A DNA stretch of 64,000 nucleotides from Rs1 sp029027825 (lineage in GTDB: Bacteria; Pseudomonadota; Gammaproteobacteria; Pseudomonadales; Balneatricaceae), in the NCBI GenBank assembly GCA_029027825.1, contig CP093399.1, positions 4,464,001 to 4,528,000 on the forward strand. Direction: 5' to 3'. The notes under the pieces were generated by a model. It was given only the letters and a program-made list of their open reading frames with translations. It was not told the DNA's origin and made no database searches. Both the position numbers and the translations under genes were made by a program. Position 1 is the stretch's first letter. Each line of letters opens with the position of its first letter. Positions 16,249 to 24,231 of this stretch are shown in pieces.

Positions 16249-18591
16249 TTGATATTTAAGCGCTCATTTATCACTTTGCTACTGCTGCTAGGATTGGCCT
16301 TGCTGCTTAGTTTAGTGGCGGACTTTTCTAAAAGAGTGGCGCTTAGTGAGCTGCAAATCAGTACTCAAGCTGATTTAAATCGCTATATTCTTAGCATGCG
16401 CCAAAAACTCGCCAGATATAGAGATATTCCCCAATTGCTGTCCAGCCATCCCGACTTAGTGAGGGCATTGCGCAGCCATGCCAACTCTAACGATTTGATT
16501 CGCGCTAATTTACATTTAGCGCGGGTCAATAAAATCCTGGAAACTAGAGATAGTTATTTAATGGACAGTCAAGGGCTGACTATAGCTGCCAGTAATTGGC
16601 ACAGTCAGCGGTCGTTTATCGGGCGTAATTTTAACTATCGGCCCTATTTTACCAAGGCGCTAGCCGGCGAGCTCGGGCAATATTTTGCGCTGGGTACCAC
16701 CTCCAAAAAACGCGGCTTTTTTTATGCCTATCCAGTGCGCTACAGAAGTGCAATTCTCGGGGTGATCGTCGTCAAAATTGATCTCAATGAAATAGAGCAA
16801 GATTGGAATCAAAAAAATACCGAACTACTGATCAGCGATGAAGACGGGGTTATTTTTATCTCCACTCGCAAAGATTGGAAGTTTAGAACGTTAAAGCCTT
16901 TGTCGAGTGCTGATATTAGCCGAATTACCGCCAGTAAACGTTACGCAGGTGAAAATTTTCAGCCACTGAATATCAGTCAGTGGCTGCCAAGTGGTAATAA
17001 TAGCCAAATAATTACCTTAAAAGAGCCATTAGCTAATAATAAAAAGCTATTGGCGAATATAAAAAGACCACCGACAATTGAAAAAGAGCCGCCCGCGGAC
17101 TTTAAAGTACCTGCAAGCGACTTTGAGTTTCCAGCTAAAAAGTATGAACAACAGTATCTAGTGCAAAGTGGCATGGTGGGCAACAGCGATTTAAATGTGT
17201 CTATACTGGTTAATCTAGAGACAGTGCAGCGTCAAGTGCTGACCAACATGTTATATGTGGGGACCGTTTACCTCGCTATGGTGCTGTTGGTGATGGTGAT
17301 TATTGCTCGGCGTAGAATAGCCAAACAGCTCAGCTTATTTGAAATGCGAGAATTGCAGGCGCTGGAAAATAGTGAGGCGCGAGTAAAGGCGATTATCAAC
17401 AATACCTGGGCAGGTTTGATTACCCTTGATACTAAAGGCGCCATCGAAACCATGAATGTCACCGCCGAAAAATTATTTGGTTATTCAGAGCAGGCACTCA
17501 AAGGGCAACAGCTGCTGTCACTGATCGACGATGTTGATCAAGCGCTGTTTCGGCAACAGATAAACCCCAAGCTCACCAGCAGCGGGCAAACCTTAATTGA
17601 AGGGCGCGCTCACTGTGCTGATGACCGGCAAATACCGATAGAATTTGTGGTCGGAAAAATGCAGCAGTTAGATGAGTTGCACTTCTTGGTGACAGTGCAA
17701 GATATTACCGAGCGCAAGCAGTATGAAGCGCAGCTCGATCAATCAAAACAAATGTTAGAGAGCCGCGTAGAGCAGCGCACCCAAGAACTGACCAGTGCCA
17801 ATGATCGATTGCTACAGGAGATAAATCAGCACAGCAAAACCCAGAATGAACTGATCCAAACCGCCAAGTTAGCCGTTATAGGGCAGATGTCTGCGGGGAT
17901 AAATCATGAACTCAATCAACCGCTAATGGCGATTCGCGGCTATGCGGACAATGCCCGAAAATATCTGCAACTGGATAAACAATCCACGGTGGACAACAAT
18001 CTCAATGAAATATCACTACTGACCGAACGCATGGCGAAAATCATCCACCCGTTAAAGGAATTTTCACGTAAAAGCAGTGGCCAACAACAGACAGTGTCAG
18101 TGACGGCTTTGCGCAGTGGCGTGCTGGCGATACTCTATCCAAGGTTAGAGCAGTCGCCGGTAACCGTCAGCTGGCCTGAATTAACCACTGAACTGTTCGT
18201 CTCTGGTGACCTACTGCGATTGGAACAAGTGATGGTAAATTTGATCGACACTGCCATTCAAGCAGTGGAGGTGCAGTTGGCGGCGCACGTTGATATATTC
18301 GCCCGGCAAATAAATGCCCAGCAAATACAAATCAGCGTACGTGATAATGGGCCCGGCATAGCAGAACATGAATTAGCACAAATATTCGAACCTTTTTATA
18401 CCACTAAAAAAGAGGGGCAGGGACTGGGGCTGGGACTGTCAATCTCACAGCGAATCATTGATGATGTGGCTGGGCACTTATCGGTGAGAAATTATCGTAG
18501 TGCAGAGGGGCAAAACACCATCAGTGGCGCAGAATTCATCGTCATACTGCAAATAGGGGAACAGCAAGGTGCCAAGCAATGCATAAACTAA
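16249..18591 (+). CDS. DctB-like sensor histidine kinase
   Basis: Membrane sensor kinase, probably for C4-dicarboxylates or a similar small ligand. TM1 is at about 5-25. A periplasmic double-PDC sensor (about 40-250) includes GRNFNYRPYFTKAL and TSKKRGFFYAYPVR. TM2 lies at about 327-348, a PAS domain at about 380-480, and the HisKA H box INHELNQPL places the phosphorylated His at residue 553. The HATPase has DNGPGIAEHE and GLGLGLSIS. An oddity is a Lys/Pro-rich segment (about 255-300) between the sensor and TM2, containing repeats of K-E-P-L/P. The start is TTG at 16249 after an AAGG; no better ATG is present. It overlaps the regulator gene by 13 bases. Confidence 0.85.
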   Translation: MIFKRSFITLLLLLGLALLLSLVADFSKRVALSELQISTQADLNRYILSMRQKLARYRDIPQLLSSHPDLVRALRSHANSNDLIRANLHLARVNKILETRDSYLMDSQGLTIAASNWHSQRSFIGRNFNYRPYFTKALAGELGQYFALGTTSKKRGFFYAYPVRYRSAILGVIVVKIDLNEIEQDWNQKNTELLISDEDGVIFISTRKDWKFRTLKPLSSADISRITASKRYAGENFQPLNISQWLPSGNNSQIITLKEPLANNKKLLANIKRPPTIEKEPPADFKVPASDFEFPAKKYEQQYLVQSGMVGNSDLNVSILVNLETVQRQVLTNMLYVGTVYLAMVLLVMVIIARRRIAKQLSLFEMRELQALENSEARVKAIINNTWAGLITLDTKGAIETMNVTAEKLFGYSEQALKGQQLLSLIDDVDQALFRQQINPKLTSSGQTLIEGRAHCADDRQIPIEFVVGKMQQLDELHFLVTVQDITERKQYEAQLDQSKQMLESRVEQRTQELTSANDRLLQEINQHSKTQNELIQTAKLAVIGQMSAGINHELNQPLMAIRGYADNARKYLQLDKQSTVDNNLNEISLLTERMAKIIHPLKEFSRKSSGQQQTVSVTALRSGVLAILYPRLEQSPVTVSWPELTTELFVSGDLLRLEQVMVNLIDTAIQAVEVQLAAHVDIFARQINAQQIQISVRDNGPGIAEHELAQIFEPFYTTKKEGQGLGLGLSISQRIIDDVAGHLSVRNYRSAEGQNTISGAEFIVILQIGEQQGAKQCIN

Positions 18592-19937
18592 GCAACAAAG
18601 TACTACTGGTGGACGATGAACGGTCGATTAGGATGTCGCTGGCGCAGAGTATCGAGCTGGCAGGTTTTGAAGTCATCACCTGCGATAGCGGTAAAGCGGC
18701 ACTAGCGCAGCTGTACCCACAGTGGGAAGGGGTGATTGTCTCCGATATCAGCATGCCGGAAATGGATGGCTTGTCGCTGATGCAGCAAGTGAATGCCATT
18801 GATCGAGACATACCTATGGTGCTGATGACTGGCCACGGAGATATATCGATGGCGGTAGCTGCTATCCAGCAGGGGGCCTATGATTTTTTAGAAAAGCCAT
18901 TTCCACCGGATAAACTAGTAGAAGTGATTCGTCGCGGCTGTGAAAAGAGAACCTTATCACTGGAAAATCACCAACTGCGCAATGAGCTGGAATCACAGAC
19001 CGCGCTCGGGCCGAGAATTATCGGCAATAGCCCACAGATCATCCAGTTAAGACGCTTAGTGCAAAGTGTCGCCGACGCGCCAACAGATATCTTGATCGAA
19101 GCTGAAACGGGCACCGGCAAAGATTTATTAGCGAGATATATCCACGAGCACAGCCAGCGGCGCGAACACAAATTCGTGGCGATCAACTGCGGAGCAGTGC
19201 CGGAAAATTTGATCGAAAGCGAACTCTTTGGTCACGAGAGAGGCGCTTTCACCGACGCCAAAGCGCGCAGAATAGGCAAGTTTGAATACGCGGACGGCGG
19301 CACCGTCTTTCTCGATGAAATAGAGAGTATGCCACTGGTGCTACAAGTTAAACTACTGCGAGTAATCGAAGAGCGCAGCATCGAACGGCTGGGCTCTAAC
19401 GAGTCGATCAAGTTAAATTTGCGGATCGTCGCCGCCACCAAAGTCGACCTAAAAAAACTGGCAGAACAGGGACTGTTTCGTGAAGATTTATACTATCGCT
19501 TGAATGTAGTAAAAGTCACCATACCGCCATTAAGACAGCGAAAAAATGACATTCCACTGCTGTTTCAGCACTTCTCAATTATCGCGTCGACCCAGTACGG
19601 CCGCGATGTTGAAGAGCTATCCAGAGAGCGCATGGCGGCATTAATGCGCCATGACTGGCCGGGGAATATTCGCGAGTTACGCAACATCGCAGAGCGAAAC
19701 GTACTGCTCGGCGAAAGCTGCACCTTTGGTTTTGACGATGAGCTAATCTCCCCAGAATCAGCAGTGTCAAACCTTGGAGAGCAAGTGGCCAAATTTGAAA
19801 AACTATTAATCCACACAGAGCTAGCCAAGTGCGGCGGCTCTATTCGAGACACGCAGCTGAGCTTAGCGCTACCGCGAAAAACCTTGTATGACAAAATGAA
19901 AAAATACGGCTTAGACAAAAAAGATTACAAGCTATAA
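18579..19937 (+). CDS. DctD-like sigma-54 response regulator
   Basis: NtrC-family activator paired with the upstream kinase. The receiver has VDDERS and the phosphoacceptor D56 in VSDISMPEMDG. The AAA+ domain has Walker A EAETGTGKD, Walker B GGTVFLDEIES and the arginine-finger region. The C-terminal Fis-type HTH ends LPRKTLYDKMKKYGLDKK. The sigma-54 contact loop reads GAFTDA instead of the canonical GAFTGA. The 452-residue length is typical. It overlaps the kinase gene, so the two form one operon. The target promoter is not evident in the window. Confidence 0.88.
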   Translation: MHKLSNKVLLVDDERSIRMSLAQSIELAGFEVITCDSGKAALAQLYPQWEGVIVSDISMPEMDGLSLMQQVNAIDRDIPMVLMTGHGDISMAVAAIQQGAYDFLEKPFPPDKLVEVIRRGCEKRTLSLENHQLRNELESQTALGPRIIGNSPQIIQLRRLVQSVADAPTDILIEAETGTGKDLLARYIHEHSQRREHKFVAINCGAVPENLIESELFGHERGAFTDAKARRIGKFEYADGGTVFLDEIESMPLVLQVKLLRVIEERSIERLGSNESIKLNLRIVAATKVDLKKLAEQGLFREDLYYRLNVVKVTIPPLRQRKNDIPLLFQHFSIIASTQYGRDVEELSRERMAALMRHDWPGNIRELRNIAERNVLLGESCTFGFDDELISPESAVSNLGEQVAKFEKLLIHTELAKCGGSIRDTQLSLALPRKTLYDKMKKYGLDKKDYKL

Positions 19938-19972
19938 AAGTACTGAACAAACACCGCTCTTTTACTGATTGT

Positions 19973-19992
19973 CTGCCGAGCTAAATCGGCAG
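19973..19992 (+). terminator. hairpin after the dctB/dctD-like operon
   Basis: CTGCCGA at 19973-19979 and TCGGCAG at 19986-19992 form a 7-bp stem with a 6-base loop, 36 bases after the regulator stop. No T tract follows, so it is a tentative terminator. Confidence 0.35.
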
Positions 19993-20018
19993 GATATTAG
20001 CGGTGCAAATCAGCATCA

Positions 20019-20504
20019 ATGGAGTTGGTTGGTTGGGATAGTATGGGTATGGAAATATTGAGCAGGGAAGAGGTTTCATTAGAATTACTCGAAAGTGCTA
20101 CACAAACAGCTTCCGCAAAAAGCATAATAAAAATCCGCAATAGCCAGATAGCAATAGGCGTCAATGGAGCGTGTTTAGAGTGTTGCGTACGATGCGGCGA
20201 CAACTATCTGCTGTTCACCTCTGATGATTGCCCATTTGAAGAAACAGTGAACATCTACCTATTAAGCCATGATAACCAGATTTTAGACGACGCAGCTATA
20301 TACTGGCCGTATGCCGCGGGGATCTTTGAATTAATAGCGGTGAGCGAGCCCAATGTGGTGCGTTTCAAATTCATTGCCGACAAAACCTGGCAAGTGCATA
20401 TCTTCCACCAACAACACTTCTATGTGCCTTATATCTTTGAAGCAAATGGCGTTCACCGAGCATTTAGCTTGCAGCGGCATTTCAAGATATTTGCAGAGGA
20501 ATGA
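20019..20504 (+). CDS. hypothetical protein, 161 aa
   Basis: Not recognised. The protein has no signal peptide or membrane segment. It contains three Cys in CLECCVRCGD (about residues 65-74), a zinc-site-like cluster, and aromatic-rich strands near the end (WQVHIFHQQHFYVPYIF). The first ATG is at 20019; ATGs at 20043 and 20049 (MEILSREE) are equally possible because no clear ribosome binding site marks the first. It stands alone between the regulator operon and the repeat island. Confidence 0.6.
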   Translation: MELVGWDSMGMEILSREEVSLELLESATQTASAKSIIKIRNSQIAIGVNGACLECCVRCGDNYLLFTSDDCPFEETVNIYLLSHDNQILDDAAIYWPYAAGIFELIAVSEPNVVRFKFIADKTWQVHIFHQQHFYVPYIFEANGVHRAFSLQRHFKIFAEE

Positions 20505-20796
20505 GATTAGCTTGAAGTTAAAAGCTAAAAGTTAAAAGCTCTAAAACAACGACCAATATTTTAAAGATTTTTTTTACCACAGAGGACACAGAGGCGCTGC
20601 GCTGCACAGAGGAAAAATAGGGTCAAAAGAATGTGGGATTAGGGCTGGTCTTTTGCCCTTCAAAATTGGCAAGTTTTTTGTAAAGGTCGGTACCGACCAA
20701 TTGCAGATATTTATCTAAGCCTGCATTTACCTTGCGATATCTCCTTGGTATTCATCAGCGATTAATATGTGGGTGTCCCATATTTTTTTGCAGTTC
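20505..20796. other. intergenic, no gene; CCACAGAGG-type short repeat
   Basis: Contains ACCACAGAGGACACAGAGG at 20577-20595 continuing to CACAGAGGAAAAA at 20617. The reverse complement of nearly the same roughly 40 bases recurs at 23831-23872, and a shorter version at about 24294-24309. The rest shows only a short minus-strand open stretch (LVGTDLYKKLANFEGQ) with no recognisable family. Confidence 0.6.
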
Positions 20797-21060
20797 GCGT
20801 AAAATATTAGCTACGGAGCTACAATCCCCCTTGTATTGCCGCCGGAGCTATTTGCTAAATTGTCGAGTGTAGCGACAGGACGTCGCGGAAAGCGTAGTTG
20901 AGCCATGGATGGCGAATCTGCGCGGCCGTCAATTTAGTGAATAGCGTAGGGATCTTTCGGCAATGGTAGGGCGAATTTTTCTTTGGTTCGGTTTCTTTTT
21001 TTCGCAAAAAAGAAATGAACTCGCTGCAGCGAAACTGCACCTGAAATCACTTGACCTTAA
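20797..21060 (+). repeat. interspersed repeat A, copy 1 (5'-truncated)
   Basis: Begins GCGTAAAATATTAGCTACGG and ends CACTTGACCTTAA. It is nearly identical to the copies at 22646, 23427, 23874 and 49921 but lacks the first roughly 90 bases of the unit. It has internal stem-loops around GCGACAGGACGTCGC and GCCATGGATGGC. The 61-residue minus-strand open frame is a by-product of the repeat. Confidence 0.9.
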
Positions 21061-21363
21061 GGTAATTTAAAGTGGTTTCCCTTATATCTGTAAAGCTTGG
21101 CCGAGATACAGCCTAGCCAGTTTTAGATGCAAGATGGCACGCTTTCGATATCGTATTATTGAAGGCGTGTTCTTTTAGACCCTATCGGACAGCTATCATA
21201 TTGGCTCATTCATCTGTGCTATTCATAAACAAGGCCTTAAGTACTTATTCTATTACAGCTTACTATGAAAAAGATTAACGTAGAGATCTCACAGTTTAGG
21301 CGTTGTAGATAGATCCATAATACCTTAATGGCGATTTCGAGAGGATGGGCGCATAACCCAAAC
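21061..21363. other. intergenic, nothing recognised
   Basis: About 300 bases between repeat A copy 1 and the operator pair at 21364. No open frame with a ribosome binding site, tRNA or repeat was recognised on either strand. Confidence 0.6.
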
Positions 21364-21413
21364 ATAGTAATATATTGCTATGTCGTGCTAATGTTATAGC
21401 AATATATTGCCAG
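21364..21413. promoter_or_regulatory. operator-like palindrome pair upstream of HTH gene
   Basis: ATAGTAATATATTGCTAT at 21364-21381 and ATAGCAATATATTGCCAG at 21396-21413 match an 18-bp perfect palindrome consensus ATAGCAATATATTGCTAT with one and two mismatches. The starts are 32 bp apart, about three helical turns, suggesting cooperative dimer binding, probably by the HTH protein encoded just downstream. Confidence 0.75.
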
Positions 21414-21420
21414 TGATATA

Positions 21421-21490
21421 AAAGGTTATAAAAGGTTATAAAAGGTTATAAAAGGTTATAAAAGGTTATAAAAGGTTATAAAAGGTTATA
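21421..21490. repeat. 10-bp tandem repeat, seven copies, before the HTH start
   Basis: Seven perfect copies of AAAGGTTATA fill the whole space between the operator pair and the ATG at 21493. Each unit contains AAAGG, a ribosome-binding-like core, so the last copy provides the presumed Shine-Dalgarno 8 bases before ATG. Each unit is about one helical turn, so slippage would change operator-to-start distance without changing helical phase. Confidence 0.92.
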
Positions 21491-21492
21491 AA

Positions 21493-21699
21493 ATGGAAAA
21501 ATGCGACAAGACAGTTGATTTGTGTTCGCCAAAGATGGAACCCGCGCAAATACATAAGCTGCTTAAATATAGAGGCTGGATGGCTAAAGAAGTGGCCGAA
21601 AGATGGGGAATTAAGCCTAGGCGCATGAGCCAGATCATCCAAGATCCCGACCGTAATCAATATTATGATGATGCCTTTGCAGGATTACCAACAAAATAG
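21493..21699 (+). CDS. small helix-turn-helix protein, probable autoregulator
   Basis: A 68-residue protein with an HTH-like segment AKEVAERWGIKPRRMSQIIQDP (about residues 36-57) resembling phage-type and antitoxin-type Cro/XRE domains. The last residues YYDDAFAGLPTK resemble the closing helix of that small family. It sits between two pairs of the same palindrome, one upstream and one overlapping its own stop codon. It is followed by the DUF4160-DUF2442 pair. The likely role is repressor of itself and of the downstream pair. DNA binding is inferred, not demonstrated. Confidence 0.7.
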   Translation: MEKCDKTVDLCSPKMEPAQIHKLLKYRGWMAKEVAERWGIKPRRMSQIIQDPDRNQYYDDAFAGLPTK

Positions 21700-21745
21700 C
21701 AATATAGTGCTAGTTTAAATTGATATAATGGTCATATATTGCTAT
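21696..21745. promoter_or_regulatory. second operator-like palindrome pair, upstream of DUF4160 gene
   Basis: ATAGCAATATAGTGCTAG at 21696-21713 (overlapping the HTH stop codon) and ATGGTCATATATTGCTAT at 21728-21745 match the same 18-bp consensus with two and three mismatches. Spacing is again exactly 32 bp. This pair lies 39 bases before the DUF4160 ATG, so it probably controls a separate promoter for that pair. Confidence 0.7.
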
Positions 21746-21783
21746 TATGGTTAAATATCAAACAGATGTAGAAGGTCTAAAAA

Positions 21784-22020
21784 ATGAGTCCAGCTATATA
21801 TCGAGAACATGGTTTTAAGTTTTTCTTCTTCTCAAACGAAGAGAAAAGAATTCATGTTCACATTGTAGGCCATGAAGGTGAAGCAAAGTTTTGGCTTGAG
21901 CCAGAAATTGTACTCGCTAAGAGCTATAGCCTTTCTGTCAGAGAACTTGGAAAACTAGAAAAAAGCGTAGAGGCGCATCAAGATGAAATCAGAGCAGCTT
22001 GGTTTAAACACTTCGGTTAA
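21784..22020 (+). CDS. DUF4160 domain protein
   Basis: A 78-residue cytoplasmic protein of the DUF4160 family. It opens SPAIYREHGFKFFFFSNE and has the conserved HVHIVGHEGEAKFWLEPEI segment, with paired His residues and a Glu-rich strand. The family is repeatedly found next to DUF2442 in toxin-antitoxin-like pairs, but no activity is established. The gene overlaps the DUF2442 gene by 38 bases, so the two are co-translated. It has no frameshift. Confidence 0.85.
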   Translation: MSPAIYREHGFKFFFFSNEEKRIHVHIVGHEGEAKFWLEPEIVLAKSYSLSVRELGKLEKSVEAHQDEIRAAWFKHFG

Positions 22021-22243
22021 AGTTTTGGGGCTAACGCCTCATGGCCTTTGGTTATTTGCCAAAGGTGAAGAGCATTTTTTAAGTTTCGCGTTGTTCCCGT
22101 GGTTTAAAGACGCACCAGTAAGTGCCGTTTTTAATGTTGAGGCGCAAGGGCGAGATGGTTTTTGTTGGGCTGATCTAGATGTTGATTTGTCGATGGACGG
22201 CATCAAACATCCTGAAAAATACCCGCTAATAGCTAAGCACTAA
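21983..22243 (+). CDS. DUF2442 domain protein
   Basis: An 86-residue protein of the DUF2442 family. It has VKVLGLTPHGLWLF, the FPWFKDAPVSAVFNVE segment, and LDVDLSMDGIKHPEKYPL at the end, all typical. The ATG at 21983 lies inside the DUF4160 gene. Pairs of this kind are candidates for toxin-antitoxin systems; which partner would be toxic is not known. No HTH is visible in this protein, so the upstream 68-residue HTH protein is the likely regulator. Confidence 0.87.
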   Translation: MKSEQLGLNTSVKVLGLTPHGLWLFAKGEEHFLSFALFPWFKDAPVSAVFNVEAQGRDGFCWADLDVDLSMDGIKHPEKYPLIAKH

Positions 22244-22479
22244 AACCAATCAAGTTGGATTACCAACGATGAAATTATTAGATGTGGGACTGTTCGTGAA
22301 AGCTCTTATGATGAAATAAACACCTTAACTAAGGATCAAAATTGTGCAGTAAAGTTCTGAGATTTTACCCGAACGTCGAATCTTGAAAATAAAATATTGG
22401 GCTTAGTAACAGCGCCTAGCATTGCTCAAAAAAACGATTATAACGTGAAAATGTAGACACATTAACAAGGAGCGATATC

Positions 22480-22645
22480 GTGAGTTCAGCAGCACTAATT
22501 ATATTATTCATTCTTTATTTTGCAGCTTGTTTTATAGCTTATGGCCGAAATCACAATAGCGCACTGCGATAGCAGCTTGTAATGTATTGTTAGGCTGGAT
22601 AGCCTTGGGTTTATAGTTGCCTTGATTTGGTCGCTGACAGGCAAG
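22480..22645 (+). pseudogene. superinfection-immunity-like membrane protein, broken
   Basis: AAGGAG at 22468 precedes GTG 22480, which opens a hydrophobic protein SSAALIILFILYFAACFIAYG. The frame stops after NHNSALR. The next frame reads AIAACNVLLGWIALG, then another shift gives FIVALIWSLTGKNI. Put together these form the two-helix pattern (start, NVLLGW, ALIWSLTG) of the T4 Imm-like superinfection immunity family. Two frameshifts inactivate it, and repeat A begins directly at its 3' end. The preceding 22244-22479 holds a fragment of an unknown frame (TNDEIIRCGTVRESSYDEI) and nothing else recognised. Confidence 0.6.
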
Positions 22646-23003
22646 AATATAAGGCACTCACTGTTTATATCACTGCAATACAAAAATAAATCAGACAACA
22701 TCCCTGAAATTAAAATTTTAGAAGCTAAAAATATCGCTTGCGTAAAATATTAGCTACGGAGCTACAATCCCCCTTGTATTGCCGCCGGAGCTATTTGCTA
22801 AATTGTCGAGTGTAGCGACAGGACGTCGCGGAAAGCGTAGTTGAGCCATGGATGGCGAATCTGCGCGGCCGTCAATTTAGTGAATAGCGTAGGGATCTTT
22901 CGGTAATGGTAGGGCGAATTTTTCTTTGGTTCGGTTTCTTTTTTTCGTAAAAAAGAAATGAACTCGCTGCAGCGAAACTGCACCTGAAATCACTTGACCT
23001 TAA
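22646..23003 (+). repeat. interspersed repeat A, copy 2
   Basis: Full-length unit of about 358 bp from AATATAAGGCACTCACTG to CTTGACCTTAA. It is followed by a 38-base linker and a B copy in inverted orientation; the same A-linker-B arrangement recurs at 49921-50572. Confidence 0.9.
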
Positions 23004-23041
23004 AACCTCAAAAAAATTACTTAAAATATCTAGTCACTACA

Positions 23042-23296
23042 AAGGTCAAGGGATTGCGGTGCGGTTTCGCCTGTGGCGAGTTCATTTCTTTTGCGTGGCC
23101 AAAAGAAACCGAACCAAAGAAAAGGCCACCCAATATTGCCGAGTGATTCCTGCGCAATTTACTAAATTGACGGCCGTTCGTAAGGGGCATCCATGCCCCA
23201 CTCGCTCTTCGCGACATCCTGTCGCTACGCTTCGACAATTTAGCAAATTGCTCCGGCGGCAATAAAAGGGGTTTTTGAGCTCTGTCGTGTTTTTGG
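23042..23296 (-). repeat. interspersed repeat B, copy 1
   Basis: A diverged relative of A in opposite orientation, beginning AGGTCAAGGGATTGCGG and ending past GCGGCAATAAAAGGGG. It keeps strong stem-loops: GGGGCATGGATGCCCC and GCGACATCCTGTCGC. Homology to the B4 copy extends to about 23370. It contains the uninterrupted version of the site where a MITE inserted in the B4 copy. Confidence 0.9.
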
Positions 23297-23387
23297 TAGC
23301 GGGTGGTGTATCTCTTGTTTCATAGCATGTGGATAGTGATGGGTGTTAAATTTTGCTGGGGTGCATAAACTGGGCTTTGCGATTTTA

Positions 23388-23424
23388 GGGTCAAGGGATT
23401 GCGGTGCGGTTTCGCCTGTGGCGA
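23388..23424 (-). repeat. truncated repeat B joined to repeat A
   Basis: The first 37 bases of B (GGTCAAGGGATTGCGGTGCG to GTGGCGA) run directly into repeat A copy 3. The same junction, at the same B base, occurs at 49918, so it was copied as a unit. Confidence 0.85.
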
Positions 23425-23426
23425 AC

Positions 23427-23785
23427 AATATAAGGCACACACTGTTTATATAACTGCAATACACAAACAAATCAAACAATATCCCTGATCTTTAAAGTTT
23501 TAGAAGCTAAAAGTATCGTTTGCGTAAAATGTCAGCTACGGAGCTACAATCCCCCTTGTATTGCCGCCGGAGCTATTTGCTAAATTGTCGAGTGTAGCGA
23601 CAGGACGTCGCGGAAAGCGTAGTTGAGCCATGGATGGCGAATCTGCGCGGCCGTCAATTTAGTGAATAGCGTAGGGATCTTTCGGCAATGGTAGGGCGAA
23701 TTTTTCTTTGGTTCGGTTTCTTTTTTTCGCAAAAAAGAAATGAACTCGCTGCAGCGAAACTGCACCTGAAATCACTTGACCTTAA
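23427..23785 (+). repeat. interspersed repeat A, copy 3
   Basis: Full-length A unit of about 359 bp. Together with the next roughly 85 bases (through CAGCACTATGGGGCACCC and the CCTCTGTGG motif) it is tandemly repeated as A copy 4 plus its own downstream flank. Confidence 0.9.
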
Positions 23786-23873
23786 ATCTAAAACCTAAAA
23801 CAGCACTATGGGGCACCCAAGGCTTAATTCTTTCCTCTGTGCAGCGCAGCGCCTCCGTGCCCTCTGTGGTGAC

Positions 23874-24231
23874 AATATAAGGAACAGGCTGTTTATATCA
23901 CTGCAATGCACAAATAAATCAGACAACATCCCTGAAATTAAAATTTTAGAAGCTAAAAATATCGCTTGCGTAAAATATTAGCTACGGAGCTACAATCCCC
24001 CTTGTATTGCCGCCGGAGCTATTTGCTAAATTGTCGAGTGTAGCGACAGGACGTCGCGGAAAGCGTAGTTGAGCCATGGATGGCGAATCTGCGCGGCCGT
24101 CAATTTAGTGAATAGCGTAGGGATCTTTCGGCAATGGTAGGGCGAATTTTTCTTTGGTTCGGTTTCTTTTTTTCGTAAAAAAGAAATGAACTCGCTGCAG
24201 CGAAACTGCACCTGAAATCACTTGACCTTAA
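23874..24231 (+). repeat. interspersed repeat A, copy 4
   Basis: Full-length unit followed by CAGCACTATGGGTCACCC, nearly the same flank as copy 3. The two form a tandem duplication of about 447 bp. From 24232 to the selO stop at 24444 no gene is seen. Confidence 0.9.

Noticed and set aside
20855..21040. 61-residue minus-strand ORF MQFRCSEFISFLRKKETEPK and its copies in repeat A, and the MPPEQFAKLSK/MRFR ORFs of repeat B
   Set aside because: They occur only inside the repeats, open frames exist on both strands, there is no ribosome binding site, and the conserved part is the hairpins. Treated as by-products of the repeats.
22244..22650. Possible integron cassette with attC core (GTTAGGC at about 22588)
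   Set aside because: The heptamer occurs once, without a matching inverse core or palindromic body, and no integrase is present.
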